Source: Mycobacterium sp. DL99
GTDB lineage: Bacteria; Actinomycetota; Actinomycetes; Mycobacteriales; Mycobacteriaceae
Assembly (NCBI RefSeq): GCF_004762045.1
Contig: NZ_SJOM01000007.1
Span: forward strand, 2,849,655 to 2,913,654
DNA: 64,000 nt
Direction of reading: 5' to 3'
Below are positions 40,484 through 49,417 of the stretch, piece by piece; positions within the stretch are counted from its first letter, which is position 1; each line of letters begins with the position of its first letter. A program made the translations under genes and the position numbers. The notes beneath the pieces are model-generated. The model did not search any database, was not told the origin of the DNA, and saw only the letters and a list, made by a program, of their open reading frames with translations.

Positions 40484-41340
40484 CCACCACCGATACCCCG
40501 CCCGTCACGGTCGGCGACCCTCCCGTCGACCCGGCGGAAACCCATCACCGCCGCACGCCTTCGGTCTGGCCGCATCGTCTGGTGCGGCTGGCCTCGGTGG
40601 TCGGCGCGGTCGTCCTCTGGCAGCTGCTGACCGCCAACAACGTGCGGGTGGGGCTGCGGTTCGACACTCTGCCGACCGTCACCGAAATCACCGCGGCCCT
40701 GGTGAACCGGCTGGGCACGCCGGAGTACTGGCTGGACCTCGGCCAGTCGCTGATCCGGATTCTCACCGGGTTCGGGGTCGCCGCGGTGGTCGGTGTGATC
40801 ACCGGAATCCTGCTGGGGCGCACCGCCTGGTTCGCCGACATCTTCGGTCCGCTCACCGAGTTGGCCCGGCCGATACCGGCGATCGCCATCGTGCCGGTGG
40901 CGATCCTGCTGTTCCCCAGCGATGAGGCGGGAATCGTGTTCATCACGTTCCTGGCCGCCTACTTCCCGATCATGGTCAGCGTCCGGCATGCGGTGCGTGC
41001 GCTTCCGACCATCTGGGAGGACTCGGTGCGCACCCTCGGTGGCGGTCATCTCGACGTGCTGCGCCAGGTGGTGCTGCCGGGCATCCTGCCCGGACTGTTC
41101 GGCGGGCTCTCGGTCGGCATGGGGGTTGCCTGGATTTGCGTGATCTCGGCCGAGATGATCTCTGGCCGCCTCGGTGTGGGTTACCGCACCTGGCAGGCGT
41201 ACACGGTGCTGAACTATCCCGACGTGTTCGTCGGCATCATCACGATCGGCGTACTCGGTTTCGTGACCGCCGCGGCGGTCGAGTTCATCGGCCGGCGGGC
41301 GACGCGTTGGTTGCCGCGCGGTGAGGAGGTGACGCGATGA
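40480..41340 (+). CDS. ABC transporter permease (SsuC/TauC type)
   Basis: A 286-residue permease with a 30-residue soluble N-terminus and about six helices. The EAA loop that contacts the ATPase reads E-D-S-V-R-T-L-G-G-G-H-L-D-V-L-R-Q-V-V-L-P near residue 180. It resembles permeases for sulfonates, taurine, nitrate and related anions. GTG 40480 overlaps the upstream stop and the ATPase start overlaps its own stop. Confidence 0.95.
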   Translation: MTTTDTPPVTVGDPPVDPAETHHRRTPSVWPHRLVRLASVVGAVVLWQLLTANNVRVGLRFDTLPTVTEITAALVNRLGTPEYWLDLGQSLIRILTGFGVAAVVGVITGILLGRTAWFADIFGPLTELARPIPAIAIVPVAILLFPSDEAGIVFITFLAAYFPIMVSVRHAVRALPTIWEDSVRTLGGGHLDVLRQVVLPGILPGLFGGLSVGMGVAWICVISAEMISGRLGVGYRTWQAYTVLNYPDVFVGIITIGVLGFVTAAAVEFIGRRATRWLPRGEEVTR

Positions 41341-42098
41341 GCCCCACCGACACCGCTAGCCGGGCCGCCACCGGAATGCGATTGGAACTCGATCGAATCC
41401 GGTTGTCCTACACCGGCACTCCGGTGATCGACGATCTGAGCCTCACCGTCGAGCCCGGTGAGATCCTGGTGCTCACCGGTCCGTCGGGGTGCGGGAAGTC
41501 CACGGTGTTGCGCGCGTTGACCGGGCTGCTGCGGCCCGACGCCGGCCGGGTGCTGGCCGACGGCGATCCGGTCACCACCACCTCACGGGACCGCGGCATG
41601 GTGTTCCAGGACAGTGCGCTGCTGCCATGGCGCACGGTGCGGTCCAACATCGAGCTGGCCCTGCAGCTGCGGGGTGAACCCAAGGCGGGTCGCCGCGAAC
41701 GTGCCGACCGCTGGATCGCCGAGGTCGGCCTGTCCGGATTCGCCGAGTTCCTGCCGAAGAACCTGTCCGGCGGTATGCGGCAGCGGGTTCAACTCGCACG
41801 CGGGCTGGCCGGTGCGCCCCGTGCGGTCATGATGGACGAACCGTTCGCCGCGCTGGACACCCAGACCCGGGCGGCTATGCAGCGGTTGCTGATCGACACC
41901 TGGCAGGCCCATCCGACCACGATCGTGTTCGTCACCCACGACGTCGACGAGGCGCTCACGCTCGGTGACCGCGTTGCGGTGCTCGGCCGTGCCGGACAGC
42001 CGCTGCGCACCCTCATCGAGGTGGCCCAGCCCCGAACCGACCATCCCGAACGATCCGCGCTGCGCGCCGAGATCATTGCCGCCCTGGAGCAACCGTGA
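41337..42098 (+). CDS. ABC transporter ATP-binding protein (SsuB/TauB type)
   Basis: A 253-residue ATPase. Walker A is G-P-S-G-C-G-K-S-T (near residue 49), Q-loop F-Q-D-S-A-L-L-P-W, signature L-S-G-G-M-R-Q-R-V near 144, Walker B V-M-M-D-E-P-F-A-A-L-D near 165, switch histidine in F-V-T-H-D. The L-L-P-W-R-T-V segment is typical of nitrate/sulfonate/taurine importers. ATGA overlaps at both ends. Confidence 0.96.
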   Translation: MSPTDTASRAATGMRLELDRIRLSYTGTPVIDDLSLTVEPGEILVLTGPSGCGKSTVLRALTGLLRPDAGRVLADGDPVTTTSRDRGMVFQDSALLPWRTVRSNIELALQLRGEPKAGRRERADRWIAEVGLSGFAEFLPKNLSGGMRQRVQLARGLAGAPRAVMMDEPFAALDTQTRAAMQRLLIDTWQAHPTTIVFVTHDVDEALTLGDRVAVLGRAGQPLRTLIEVAQPRTDHPERSALRAEIIAALEQP

Positions 42099-44782
42099 CC
42101 GAATTGACCCAGATTCCCGATATTTCAGACGCGATTCGCATCGACTGCGACGTGCTGGTGATAGGCGGTGGCACCGCGGGCACCATGGCGGCGTTGACCG
42201 CCGCCGAGAACGGCGCCCAGGTGCTGCTGCTGGAGAAGGCCCACGTGCGGCACTCCGGAGCGCTGGCCATGGGCATGGACGGCGTCAACAACGCCGTCAT
42301 CCCCGGCAAGGCCGAGCCCGAGGACTATGTCGCCGAGATCACCCGGGCCAACGACGGAATCGTCAACCAGCGCACCGTCTATCAGACCGCGACCCGTGGG
42401 TTCGCGATGGTGCAGCGGCTCGAACGGTACGGGGTCAAGTTCGAGAAGGACGAGCACGGTGAGTACGCCGTGCGGCGTGTGCACCGTTCGGGCTCCTATG
42501 TGCTGCCGATGCCCGAGGGCAAGGACGTCAAGAAGGCGCTGTACCGGGTGCTGCGCCAACGCTCGATGCGCGAGAAGATCCGCATCGAGAACCGGCTCAT
42601 GCCGGTCCGTGTGCTCACCCAAGGGGGAAGGGCGGTGGGTGCGGCTGCATTCAACACCCGCACAGGAGAATTCGTCACGGTGGCGGCCAAGGCCGTGATC
42701 CTGTCCACCGGCGCGTGTGGCCGCCTCGGGCTTCCGGCCTCGGGATATCTGTACGGCACCTACGAGAATCCCACCAACGCCGGCGACGGATATGCCATGG
42801 CCTACCACGCCGGCGCCGAACTGTCGGGAATCGAGTGCTTCCAGGTCAATCCGCTGATCAAGGACTACAACGGACCGGCGTGCGCCTATGTGGCCAACCC
42901 ATTCGGTGGCTATCAGGTCAATGCGTTGGGGGAGCGGTTCGTCGACTCCGACTACTGGTCGGGCCAGATGATGGCCGAGGTCAAGGAGGAGATCGAATCG
43001 GCCCGCGGGCCGATCTACCTCAAGGTCAGCCATCTGCCCGATGAAACACTGACCACGCTGGAGAACATCCTGCACACCACGGAGCGACCCACCCGCGGAA
43101 CGTTCCATGCCAATCGCGGACACGACTACCGCACCCACGACATCGAGATGCACATCTCCGAGATCGGCTTGTGCTCAGGGCATTCCGCCTCCGGAGTGTG
43201 GGTGGACGAGCATGCCCGCACCACGGTGCCCGGCCTGTACGCGGCCGGAGATCTGGCGTGCGTTCCGCACAACTACATGATCGGCGCCTTCGTATACGGC
43301 GATCTCGCCGGCGAGCACGCCGCCTCGACACTGTCGGATGTGGCTGCGCCGGTGGAGCTTCCGGACGATCAGGTGGCCCAGGCCCACGAGCTCATCTATC
43401 GTCCGCTGCGGCACCCGGACGGTCCGCCGCAGCCGCAGGTCGAGTTCAAGCTGCGGCGGTTCGTCAACGACTATGTGGCACCGCCGAAGACCGCCACCAA
43501 GTTGTCGATCGCGGTGCAGACCTTCGAGCGCATGACCACCGAGGTCGAGGGCATCGGGGCACGTACCCCGCACGAGTTGATGCGCGCCGCGGAAGTGTCC
43601 TTCATCCGGGACTGCGCGGAGATGGCGGCCCGGTCCTCGCTCACGCGCACCGAGTCACGCTGGGGGCTGTACCACGAGCGGGCCGATTTGCCGCAGCGCG
43701 ACGATGCGCAGTGGCGCTACCACCTCAACCTCTACAAGGACGCCGACGGCGCCATGCAGTTCGTGAAGCGGCCGGTGGCACCGTATTTCGTCGCGGTGCC
43801 GGAGTTGGACCACCTGACTTCCCACGATCCGGTGACCACCGTCGAACAGCCCCACCTGCACGGCGGCCGGGCGCCTGCCGCCGAACGCTCCCGGGTGCGC
43901 CCGGCCGGATCCGCGCAACCGCCGTCACCACGTATCGCGGCGGTCCTGGCGTTGGAGGAGCCCTCCCTGGAGGATCTGAGCGCCTACCTGGCAGATTCCG
44001 ACCCCGGCGTGCGCAGAACCGCGGTCGCCACTCTCGTCGAGCATCTGCCCGACGGGTACCAGCCCGTGCTGGTTGCCGCACTGGCTGATGGCGACGCCGA
44101 GGTGCGACGGGAAACCGCGGATGCGGTACGTGAACTCGTCGAGGTCCTGCCCGACCCGGGCGCTTTCGCCGACCGGCTGGAGTCCGCGGACCCGGTGGTC
44201 CGTGCGGTCACGGTCTACCTGTTGAGTTCCCGGCGGGTCGGCGACGCCCAGGCGTACCGCCTCGCGTCGACCGATTCCGATCACCGGGTGCGGATCGAGG
44301 CGATGCGGGCGCTGGTGTCGGTCGACGACCACACCGGGGTGGCGGCAGCCACCGCCGACGAGAACCGGGAGGTCCGGATCGCCGCGGTAGGCGGACTGGC
44401 GACCCTGCGTGCCGGCGCCGATGCGGTGCGCGGGGCGCTCGACGACACCGATCCGCTGGTGCGGGCGGCGGCCCTGGCGGCACTCGGCGCGGTTGGCTGC
44501 ACCGGGGACGACGTGGTCAGTGTCGAGAAGGCGTTCACGGAGTCGGCCTGGCAGATCCGCCAGGGCGCGGCACGGGCGTTGGCCGGGGCCCTACCGGAAG
44601 TGGCGGTTCCCACCCTGTCGCGGGCGCTGGACGACCAGCATCTCGATGTCCGCAAGGCCGTTGTGCTGAGCCTGAGCCGGTGGGCGGGTTCGGAGTCGAC
44701 GGCCCGTCAGGCACTCACCGTGGCCTTGGACGACAGTGATGCCGATGTGCGCGCGTACGCCCGCCAGGCTTTGGCCGGGTGA
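42095..44782 (+). CDS. AprA/FrdA-like FAD oxidoreductase fused to a HEAT-repeat domain
   Basis: An 895-residue fusion. Residues 1-~600 are a fumarate reductase / adenylylsulfate reductase alpha-like flavoprotein: FAD-binding G-G-G-T-A-G (24-29), E-K-A-H-V-R-H-S-G, a C-A-x-type capping region, and G-L-Y-A-A-G-D-L-A-C near 382. The APS-reductase-like segment Q-R-T-V-Y-Q-T-A-T-R-G and the W-G-L-Y-H-E-R-A-D stretch favour AprA over SdhA. From about residue 613 the protein is built from ~31-residue HEAT repeats (S-D-P-G-V-R-R-T-A-V, G-D-A-E-V-R-R-E-T-A, T-D-P-L-V-R-A-A-A, and so on, about nine copies) to the end. The substrate is unknown. Confidence 0.92.
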   Translation: MTELTQIPDISDAIRIDCDVLVIGGGTAGTMAALTAAENGAQVLLLEKAHVRHSGALAMGMDGVNNAVIPGKAEPEDYVAEITRANDGIVNQRTVYQTATRGFAMVQRLERYGVKFEKDEHGEYAVRRVHRSGSYVLPMPEGKDVKKALYRVLRQRSMREKIRIENRLMPVRVLTQGGRAVGAAAFNTRTGEFVTVAAKAVILSTGACGRLGLPASGYLYGTYENPTNAGDGYAMAYHAGAELSGIECFQVNPLIKDYNGPACAYVANPFGGYQVNALGERFVDSDYWSGQMMAEVKEEIESARGPIYLKVSHLPDETLTTLENILHTTERPTRGTFHANRGHDYRTHDIEMHISEIGLCSGHSASGVWVDEHARTTVPGLYAAGDLACVPHNYMIGAFVYGDLAGEHAASTLSDVAAPVELPDDQVAQAHELIYRPLRHPDGPPQPQVEFKLRRFVNDYVAPPKTATKLSIAVQTFERMTTEVEGIGARTPHELMRAAEVSFIRDCAEMAARSSLTRTESRWGLYHERADLPQRDDAQWRYHLNLYKDADGAMQFVKRPVAPYFVAVPELDHLTSHDPVTTVEQPHLHGGRAPAAERSRVRPAGSAQPPSPRIAAVLALEEPSLEDLSAYLADSDPGVRRTAVATLVEHLPDGYQPVLVAALADGDAEVRRETADAVRELVEVLPDPGAFADRLESADPVVRAVTVYLLSSRRVGDAQAYRLASTDSDHRVRIEAMRALVSVDDHTGVAAATADENREVRIAAVGGLATLRAGADAVRGALDDTDPLVRAAALAALGAVGCTGDDVVSVEKAFTESAWQIRQGAARALAGALPEVAVPTLSRALDDQHLDVRKAVVLSLSRWAGSESTARQALTVALDDSDADVRAYARQALAG

Positions 44783-44941
44783 GCGGCGGCGCACCCGCGC
44801 GGCTTGGGCGAGTACACCTTTGGCGAGATCGGCGAGGGGTTCGGGCTGCCTTGCCAGAACAGCAAGTTTCGTGTCGGAAGGCGCCGCTCCGGTGATACTG
44901 GGTGCCGCAGTCAGACCCTCCCGAGTGCAGGAAGGAGGCCG
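44783..44941. other. Gap after the transport/redox operon
   Basis: 159 nt between the flavoprotein and the DinB-like gene. I see no strong hairpin, tRNA or small gene; a GGAGG ribosome site at the right end serves the next gene. Confidence 0.4.
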
Positions 44942-45436
44942 GTGGCCACCAGCCAACACCGCCGACACGACAATCCGCCGCCCCGTACCGCGAACAGCGA
45001 ATCCGAGGTCTTGCGCGGATTTCTCGATTACCTCCGCACGTCGATCGCCGCGAAGGTCGACGGCGCACCTGAACCGATGGCACGGACGACGTCGGTGCCA
45101 TCGGGCACCACGCTGCTCGGCCTCCTCAACCACCTGACCTACGTCGAACGGTGGATCTTTCTCGGGGACGACGTCACCGACTGGCAGGCAACGTTCTCGG
45201 TCGAACCGTCGGACAGCATCGCTGATGTCGTCGCCCGCTACCGGAAGGCAGTTGAGTGCGCCAACGAAGTGCTCGACGACTGCACCGATCTGTCTGCACC
45301 GGTTCCTCGACCGCGGCCGGGAGGGCCCGCACCCACTGTCCGTTGGGCACTGGCTCACATGATCGAGGAGACCGGCCGCCATGCCGGCCACGCTGACATT
45401 CTGCGCGAACTGATCGACGGCGCGACCGGCCGGTGA
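44942..45436 (+). CDS. DinB-like (DUF664) putative metal-binding protein
   Basis: A 164-residue four-helix DinB-fold protein. L-L-G-L-L-N-H-L-T-Y-V-E-R-W near residue 60 and H-M-I-E-E-T-G-R-H-A-G-H-A-D near 143-156 supply the three histidines that bind metal in this superfamily. GTG 44942 with GGAGG 5 nt upstream. Relatives include mycothiol- and bacillithiol-dependent transferases, but DUF664 members are mostly uncharacterised. It is the last plus-strand gene of this block. Confidence 0.83.
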   Translation: MATSQHRRHDNPPPRTANSESEVLRGFLDYLRTSIAAKVDGAPEPMARTTSVPSGTTLLGLLNHLTYVERWIFLGDDVTDWQATFSVEPSDSIADVVARYRKAVECANEVLDDCTDLSAPVPRPRPGGPAPTVRWALAHMIEETGRHAGHADILRELIDGATGR

Positions 45437-45473
45437 CCCAGCGGCAGCACCGAAGTTTCCCGCTAGGCGCTCA

Positions 45474-46370
45474 CTACTTGAGCAGCTGGGACAGCTGGAG
45501 ATACTCGTTGGCCGAGATCGAGGCCGGCCGTCCGGCGCAAATGCCGCCGTCGATGGCGAGGTCTTGGCCATTGATAAAACTCGAGGCGTCGCTGGCCAAC
45601 CAGAGCAAGGCGGCGGCGACGTCGTCGGTCCGGCCGACCCGCTTCATCGGTTGCCACGTCGGCAGGGCGCTGGCGAACATGGCTTGCAGCGCCGGGGCCG
45701 CCTGCTCGGCGGCGTCTGAGTCGACACCAGTGGTTTTGAGCTGGATACCGGTGGGGATGGGTCCGGGGGAGATGCTGTTGACCCGCACGCCCTGCTCACC
45801 CAACTCCACTGCGGCGCATCGCGTCAACTGCAGCACCGCGGCCTTGGCCACCGAGTAGTCCACCGGTGTCCACCCGGCAATATGTCCGCCCAGGCTGGCC
45901 ACGTTGACAATGCTGCCAGCGCCCTGAATGGTCATCGGCCCTGCGGCGTACTTGATCCCGGCGGCCATCCCGAGCACATGCACCCGCAGGGTCTCAGCGA
46001 AGGCGCCCAGGTCGAGTTCCTCGACGGAGCCGAGGGTGCCCGAGGTACCCGCGTTATTGATCAGCACGTCGAGCCGACCGAATCGCTCCAGCGCATGTTC
46101 GATCAACCCGCGCACTTGCGATTCGTCGGCGACGTCGGCGCGGTGGAATGCTACCGACGAGCCGAGTCGGGCAGCCAGAGATTCGCCGCGATCCACCTGA
46201 CGTCCGCTGATGAGCACGGACGCGCCGTGAGCCGCGAAGACCTCGGCCGCTGCGGCGCCTATGCCACCGGTGGCGCCGGTCACGACCGCTACCTTCCCGG
46301 CCAGCGTCGAATCGGCCTTCGGGTCGGTCAGTCGGTGGATGTCTGGTGTGCGTAGCGGCTCTGTGAACAT
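45474..46370 (-). CDS. Short-chain dehydrogenase/reductase (SDR)
   Basis: A 298-residue NAD(P)-dependent oxidoreductase. Cofactor motif T-G-A-T-G-G-I-G near residue 31, N-N-A-G near 104, catalytic Y-S-V-A-K near 168 with the preceding serine in N-V-A-S-L-G-G, and I-S-P-G-P-I-P-T-G after it. A ~25-residue N-terminal extension precedes the Rossmann fold. Divergent from the LuxR/AAA gene at 46513, with a small palindrome in between; that regulator may control it. Substrate unknown. Confidence 0.92.
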   Translation of the reverse strand: MFTEPLRTPDIHRLTDPKADSTLAGKVAVVTGATGGIGAAAAEVFAAHGASVLISGRQVDRGESLAARLGSSVAFHRADVADESQVRGLIEHALERFGRLDVLINNAGTSGTLGSVEELDLGAFAETLRVHVLGMAAGIKYAAGPMTIQGAGSIVNVASLGGHIAGWTPVDYSVAKAAVLQLTRCAAVELGEQGVRVNSISPGPIPTGIQLKTTGVDSDAAEQAAPALQAMFASALPTWQPMKRVGRTDDVAAALLWLASDASSFINGQDLAIDGGICAGRPASISANEYLQLSQLLK

Positions 46371-46406
46371 GTTGTCGAGGATCGCGCGGTGACGGTGAGC
46401 GAGACA

Positions 46407-46423
46407 ATTACCTGCCGGGTAAT
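46407..46423. promoter_or_regulatory. Palindrome in the SDR/LuxR divergent gap
   Basis: ATTACC-TGCCG-GGTAAT is a perfect 6-bp-arm dyad between the SDR start (46370) and the LuxR start (46513). It is a possible operator; the arms are short, so chance is not excluded. Confidence 0.35.
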
Positions 46424-46512
46424 CCCGGTTGATCTCTCCACACTGCCGAGCGGCAACACCGAAGTTCGTCGTTACCCGTGCTAACGACCTTGCCTCGGCT
46501 TACTCTCGTTGC

Positions 46513-49119
46513 GTGCGACTGGCCTGGCCGCTGACGGGGCGTTTGGAGGAGACCCGACTGATCGACGCCGCGCTGGTCTCCACCGAACTGTCCGGGATTG
46601 TGATCTATGGAGCTGCCGGAGTCGGCAAGAGCCGTATCGCCCGTGAAGCACTCTCGACCGTGGGCGCCACCGGCAATGAAACCCGTTGGGCGGTGGGGAC
46701 ATCAGCCGCCCGGGCGCTGCCGTTGGGGACGTTTGCACGTTGGGTGGGAACGTCGGATGCCGACAGTGTGGCACTGGTCGGCCGGGTGATCGACGGTCTG
46801 ACCGAGACGTCGAACGGTCAGCCGGTGCTGGTCTGCGTCGATGACGCGCACCTGCTGGACGGGTTGTCGGGTTTCGTGCTGCAACAGATCGTGCAGCGCG
46901 ACGCGGCCAAGCTCCTGCTGACCGTGCGTACCGGTGCACCGGTACCCGCCGAGGTTCTGACGGCGTGTGACCGTGGCCGGTTCGAGCGGCTGGACCTGCA
47001 GCCGCTGTCCCGGGACGAGTCGACCCGGTTGCTGACAGCCGCGCTCGGCGGCCCCCTCGATCCCGAAGCGGCACAACGGTTATGGCGGCTCACCCGGGGA
47101 AACGTGCTCTACCTGCGCAACATCGTCGAACAGGAAGTCACCCAGGGCCGGCTCGCCTGTCAGGAGGGCCGCTGGCGGTGGACCGGAGATCCGGTGATGC
47201 CGCCCGGGCTGGTCGAACTGATCGAGACGAGGATCGGCGCGCTACCGCCGGAGGTGAGTGAGGTCGTCGATGTCCTGGCGGTGGCCGAGCCGATCCAGCT
47301 GGACCGGCTGACCGCGATCACCGATGCCGATTCGGTGGCTGCTGCCGAGACACGTGGCCTGATCACGATCGATGCCACCGACCGCGAGGTCCGCGTCGCC
47401 CACCCGCTCTACGCCGAGGTGCGACGCAACCGGGTGCCGGGTTCACGCTTGCGCCGGCTGCGGGGGATGGTGGCCACGGCGCTCGGTGACCGGGAGGACC
47501 GCGACGCCATGCGGGTGGTGGTGCGGCGGGCCGCGCTGATGCTCGATTCGGATCTGGCGCTCGATCCCGAGTTGTTGACCCGGGCGGCACAGGGCGCGGT
47601 GTGGATGTCCGATCTGTCGCTGGCCGACCGGTTGGCTCACGGGGCGATCGAGGCCGGCGCCGACGCAGAGGCGAAATTCATTCGCGCGCACGCCTTGTCG
47701 TGGCTCAGCCGGGGTGAGGAATCAGACGCCGTGCTCGACGCCATCGAGACCGCCGATCTCACCGACGACGGGCGGGCCCGGCTCGCCTTCCTGCGCGCTT
47801 CCAACATGCTGTGGTCGCTTGCCGATCCGGTCGGCGCCAAGCGGCATGTCGACGAGGCGGCGGCGGGCATCCCGGCGGAAGCCCGGGCCGCGATCGACGC
47901 GTTCTACACGGTGTACTGGGCCGCGATGGGCGATCCAGAGCGGGCCAGGGCCGCGTTCGGCGGCCTCGATCTGGACGCTCTGCCCGCCATCGTGGGCGCG
48001 GTGACCACGTGGGCGGTGGCCGCATCGTGCGGCGATGCCGGCCGGGCGGACGAGGCCGTCACAGCCGCCCACGTCGGTTACCGCATCACGGACGGTTCCT
48101 TCGATGCCGCGCACACGCGGTTCGTCATCGCCGACGCACACATCGGTGCGCTGTTGCTGGCCGGGAGGATCCGGGAGGCGCGCGAGGAGGCCAAGCAGTT
48201 GAGCCGGCACGCCGCGAACCTGCCCGGCGCAGCCCAGTTGTTCGGCGTCGCGCTGACAGGTCGTGCCGCCTCGGGAGCCGGACAGCTCGGCGTCGTGGCC
48301 GAACTGTTGGATCCGGTGGTCGAGATGATGCGGGCCGCGGGGGAGAGGAACGGCTTCGGCTACCGTTTCCACCTGCCTCGGGTGACGGCGCTGGCCATCC
48401 GGGGTATGGCCGACGACGGCACCCTGGCCGAACTCGACGGATACCGTCATGCCAGCTGGCGCTATCTCGCCTATGAACACGACTTGGTGCGGGCCTGGGT
48501 CGCTGCGACCCAGGGCGCGGTATCGGAGGCCGTCAACATCGCGCTCGAGGCCGCCGACACCGCCGGGGCCAACGGGCAGTTGGCGGCCGAGGTGTGGTGC
48601 CTACAGACCGCGGCACAGTTCGGCGACCATTCCCGTACGCGCCGGCTCGACGAGTTGACCGGGATGGTCGAGGGACCGCGGGTCGGTGCCGCCGCCGCAC
48701 TGTCCCTGGCCCTTGCCCGAGACGACGGTGACGGGTTGGCAAAGGTCTCAACCGCATTCGAGGAGTTCGGCGACCTGGTGGCGGCCGCCGACGCTGCTGC
48801 TCTGGCAGCGGTGGCGTACCGGCGCAAAGGCATGCGCGGATCGGCGATGGCGTCCGCGACCCGGGCCACGGCGCTGGCCGAGGCGTGCGGCGGTGCAACC
48901 ACCCCGGCATTGGTCGCCACCGCCGAACGTCTGCCCCTGACCGACCGGGAGCGCGAGATCGCCATGCTGCTCGGCACCGGGGTGTCGAGCCGGGTGATCG
49001 CCGACCGGCTGCGGCTGTCGGTGCGCACCGTCGAGGGACATATCTACCGCGCGATGGCGAAAACCGGGGTGTCCACCCGGGCCGAACTGGTCGCGCTGCT
49101 ACCCCGACGGCACCGCTGA
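46513..49119 (+). CDS. LuxR-family regulator with AAA/STAND ATPase domain (LAL-like)
   Basis: An 868-residue regulator. Walker A is G-A-A-G-V-G-K-S near residues 36-43, Walker B L-V-C-V-D-D-A-H-L-L-D near 115-125. A long helical (TPR-like) middle follows, then the LuxR helix-turn-helix at the C-terminus: L-T-D-R-E-R-E-I-A-M-L-L-G-T-G-V-S-S, S-V-R-T-V-E-G-H-I-Y-R-A. GTG 46513 (VRLAWPLTGR) gives the family N-terminus; the frame is open upstream through an unconserved stretch. Ligand and targets unknown; the adjacent SDR is a candidate target. Confidence 0.92.
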   Translation: MRLAWPLTGRLEETRLIDAALVSTELSGIVIYGAAGVGKSRIAREALSTVGATGNETRWAVGTSAARALPLGTFARWVGTSDADSVALVGRVIDGLTETSNGQPVLVCVDDAHLLDGLSGFVLQQIVQRDAAKLLLTVRTGAPVPAEVLTACDRGRFERLDLQPLSRDESTRLLTAALGGPLDPEAAQRLWRLTRGNVLYLRNIVEQEVTQGRLACQEGRWRWTGDPVMPPGLVELIETRIGALPPEVSEVVDVLAVAEPIQLDRLTAITDADSVAAAETRGLITIDATDREVRVAHPLYAEVRRNRVPGSRLRRLRGMVATALGDREDRDAMRVVVRRAALMLDSDLALDPELLTRAAQGAVWMSDLSLADRLAHGAIEAGADAEAKFIRAHALSWLSRGEESDAVLDAIETADLTDDGRARLAFLRASNMLWSLADPVGAKRHVDEAAAGIPAEARAAIDAFYTVYWAAMGDPERARAAFGGLDLDALPAIVGAVTTWAVAASCGDAGRADEAVTAAHVGYRITDGSFDAAHTRFVIADAHIGALLLAGRIREAREEAKQLSRHAANLPGAAQLFGVALTGRAASGAGQLGVVAELLDPVVEMMRAAGERNGFGYRFHLPRVTALAIRGMADDGTLAELDGYRHASWRYLAYEHDLVRAWVAATQGAVSEAVNIALEAADTAGANGQLAAEVWCLQTAAQFGDHSRTRRLDELTGMVEGPRVGAAAALSLALARDDGDGLAKVSTAFEEFGDLVAAADAAALAAVAYRRKGMRGSAMASATRATALAEACGGATTPALVATAERLPLTDREREIAMLLGTGVSSRVIADRLRLSVRTVEGHIYRAMAKTGVSTRAELVALLPRRHR

Positions 49120-49126
49120 TTCGAGT

Positions 49127-49417
49127 ATGGGGTTACTCGCTTCGGCTCGGCTGATCCATCGCATCCTGGATCGCATGGCCGACGAGGGCGAGAAACGCGA
49201 GCAGGCGCTACGGCAACTGCCATTGCCGTACTCGCTGGCATTGCGGTTGCGCGACGCCGGGGTTGCCCGCGAGGTCGTCTGTGAATACCTCAGTATCGAG
49301 GAGTCCGCACTCGACGGCCTCTACCGGATCGCCGAGGCGAAGCTGGCGGCAGCGTCTGCTCGCCGAGGTGCTTGGCGGGACCTCAGCCCACCGGCAACGG
49401 GTAGTCCGGCAGGTTGA
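49127..49417 (+). CDS. Small hypothetical protein
   Basis: A 96-residue, mostly helical protein (R-L-I-H-R-I-L-D-R-M-A-D-E-G-E-K-R-E-Q near the start, then L-A-L-R-L-R-D-A-G-V-A-R-E-V-V-C-E-Y). It lies 7 nt after the LuxR gene. The stretch L-R-D-A-G-V-A-R-E-V-V-C-E-Y-L-S-I-E-E-S-A-L looks like a small helix-turn-helix, so a DNA-binding accessory to the LuxR protein is possible. The last 35 nt overlap the convergent monooxygenase. Not recognised. Confidence 0.65.
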   Translation: MGLLASARLIHRILDRMADEGEKREQALRQLPLPYSLALRLRDAGVAREVVCEYLSIEESALDGLYRIAEAKLAAASARRGAWRDLSPPATGSPAG

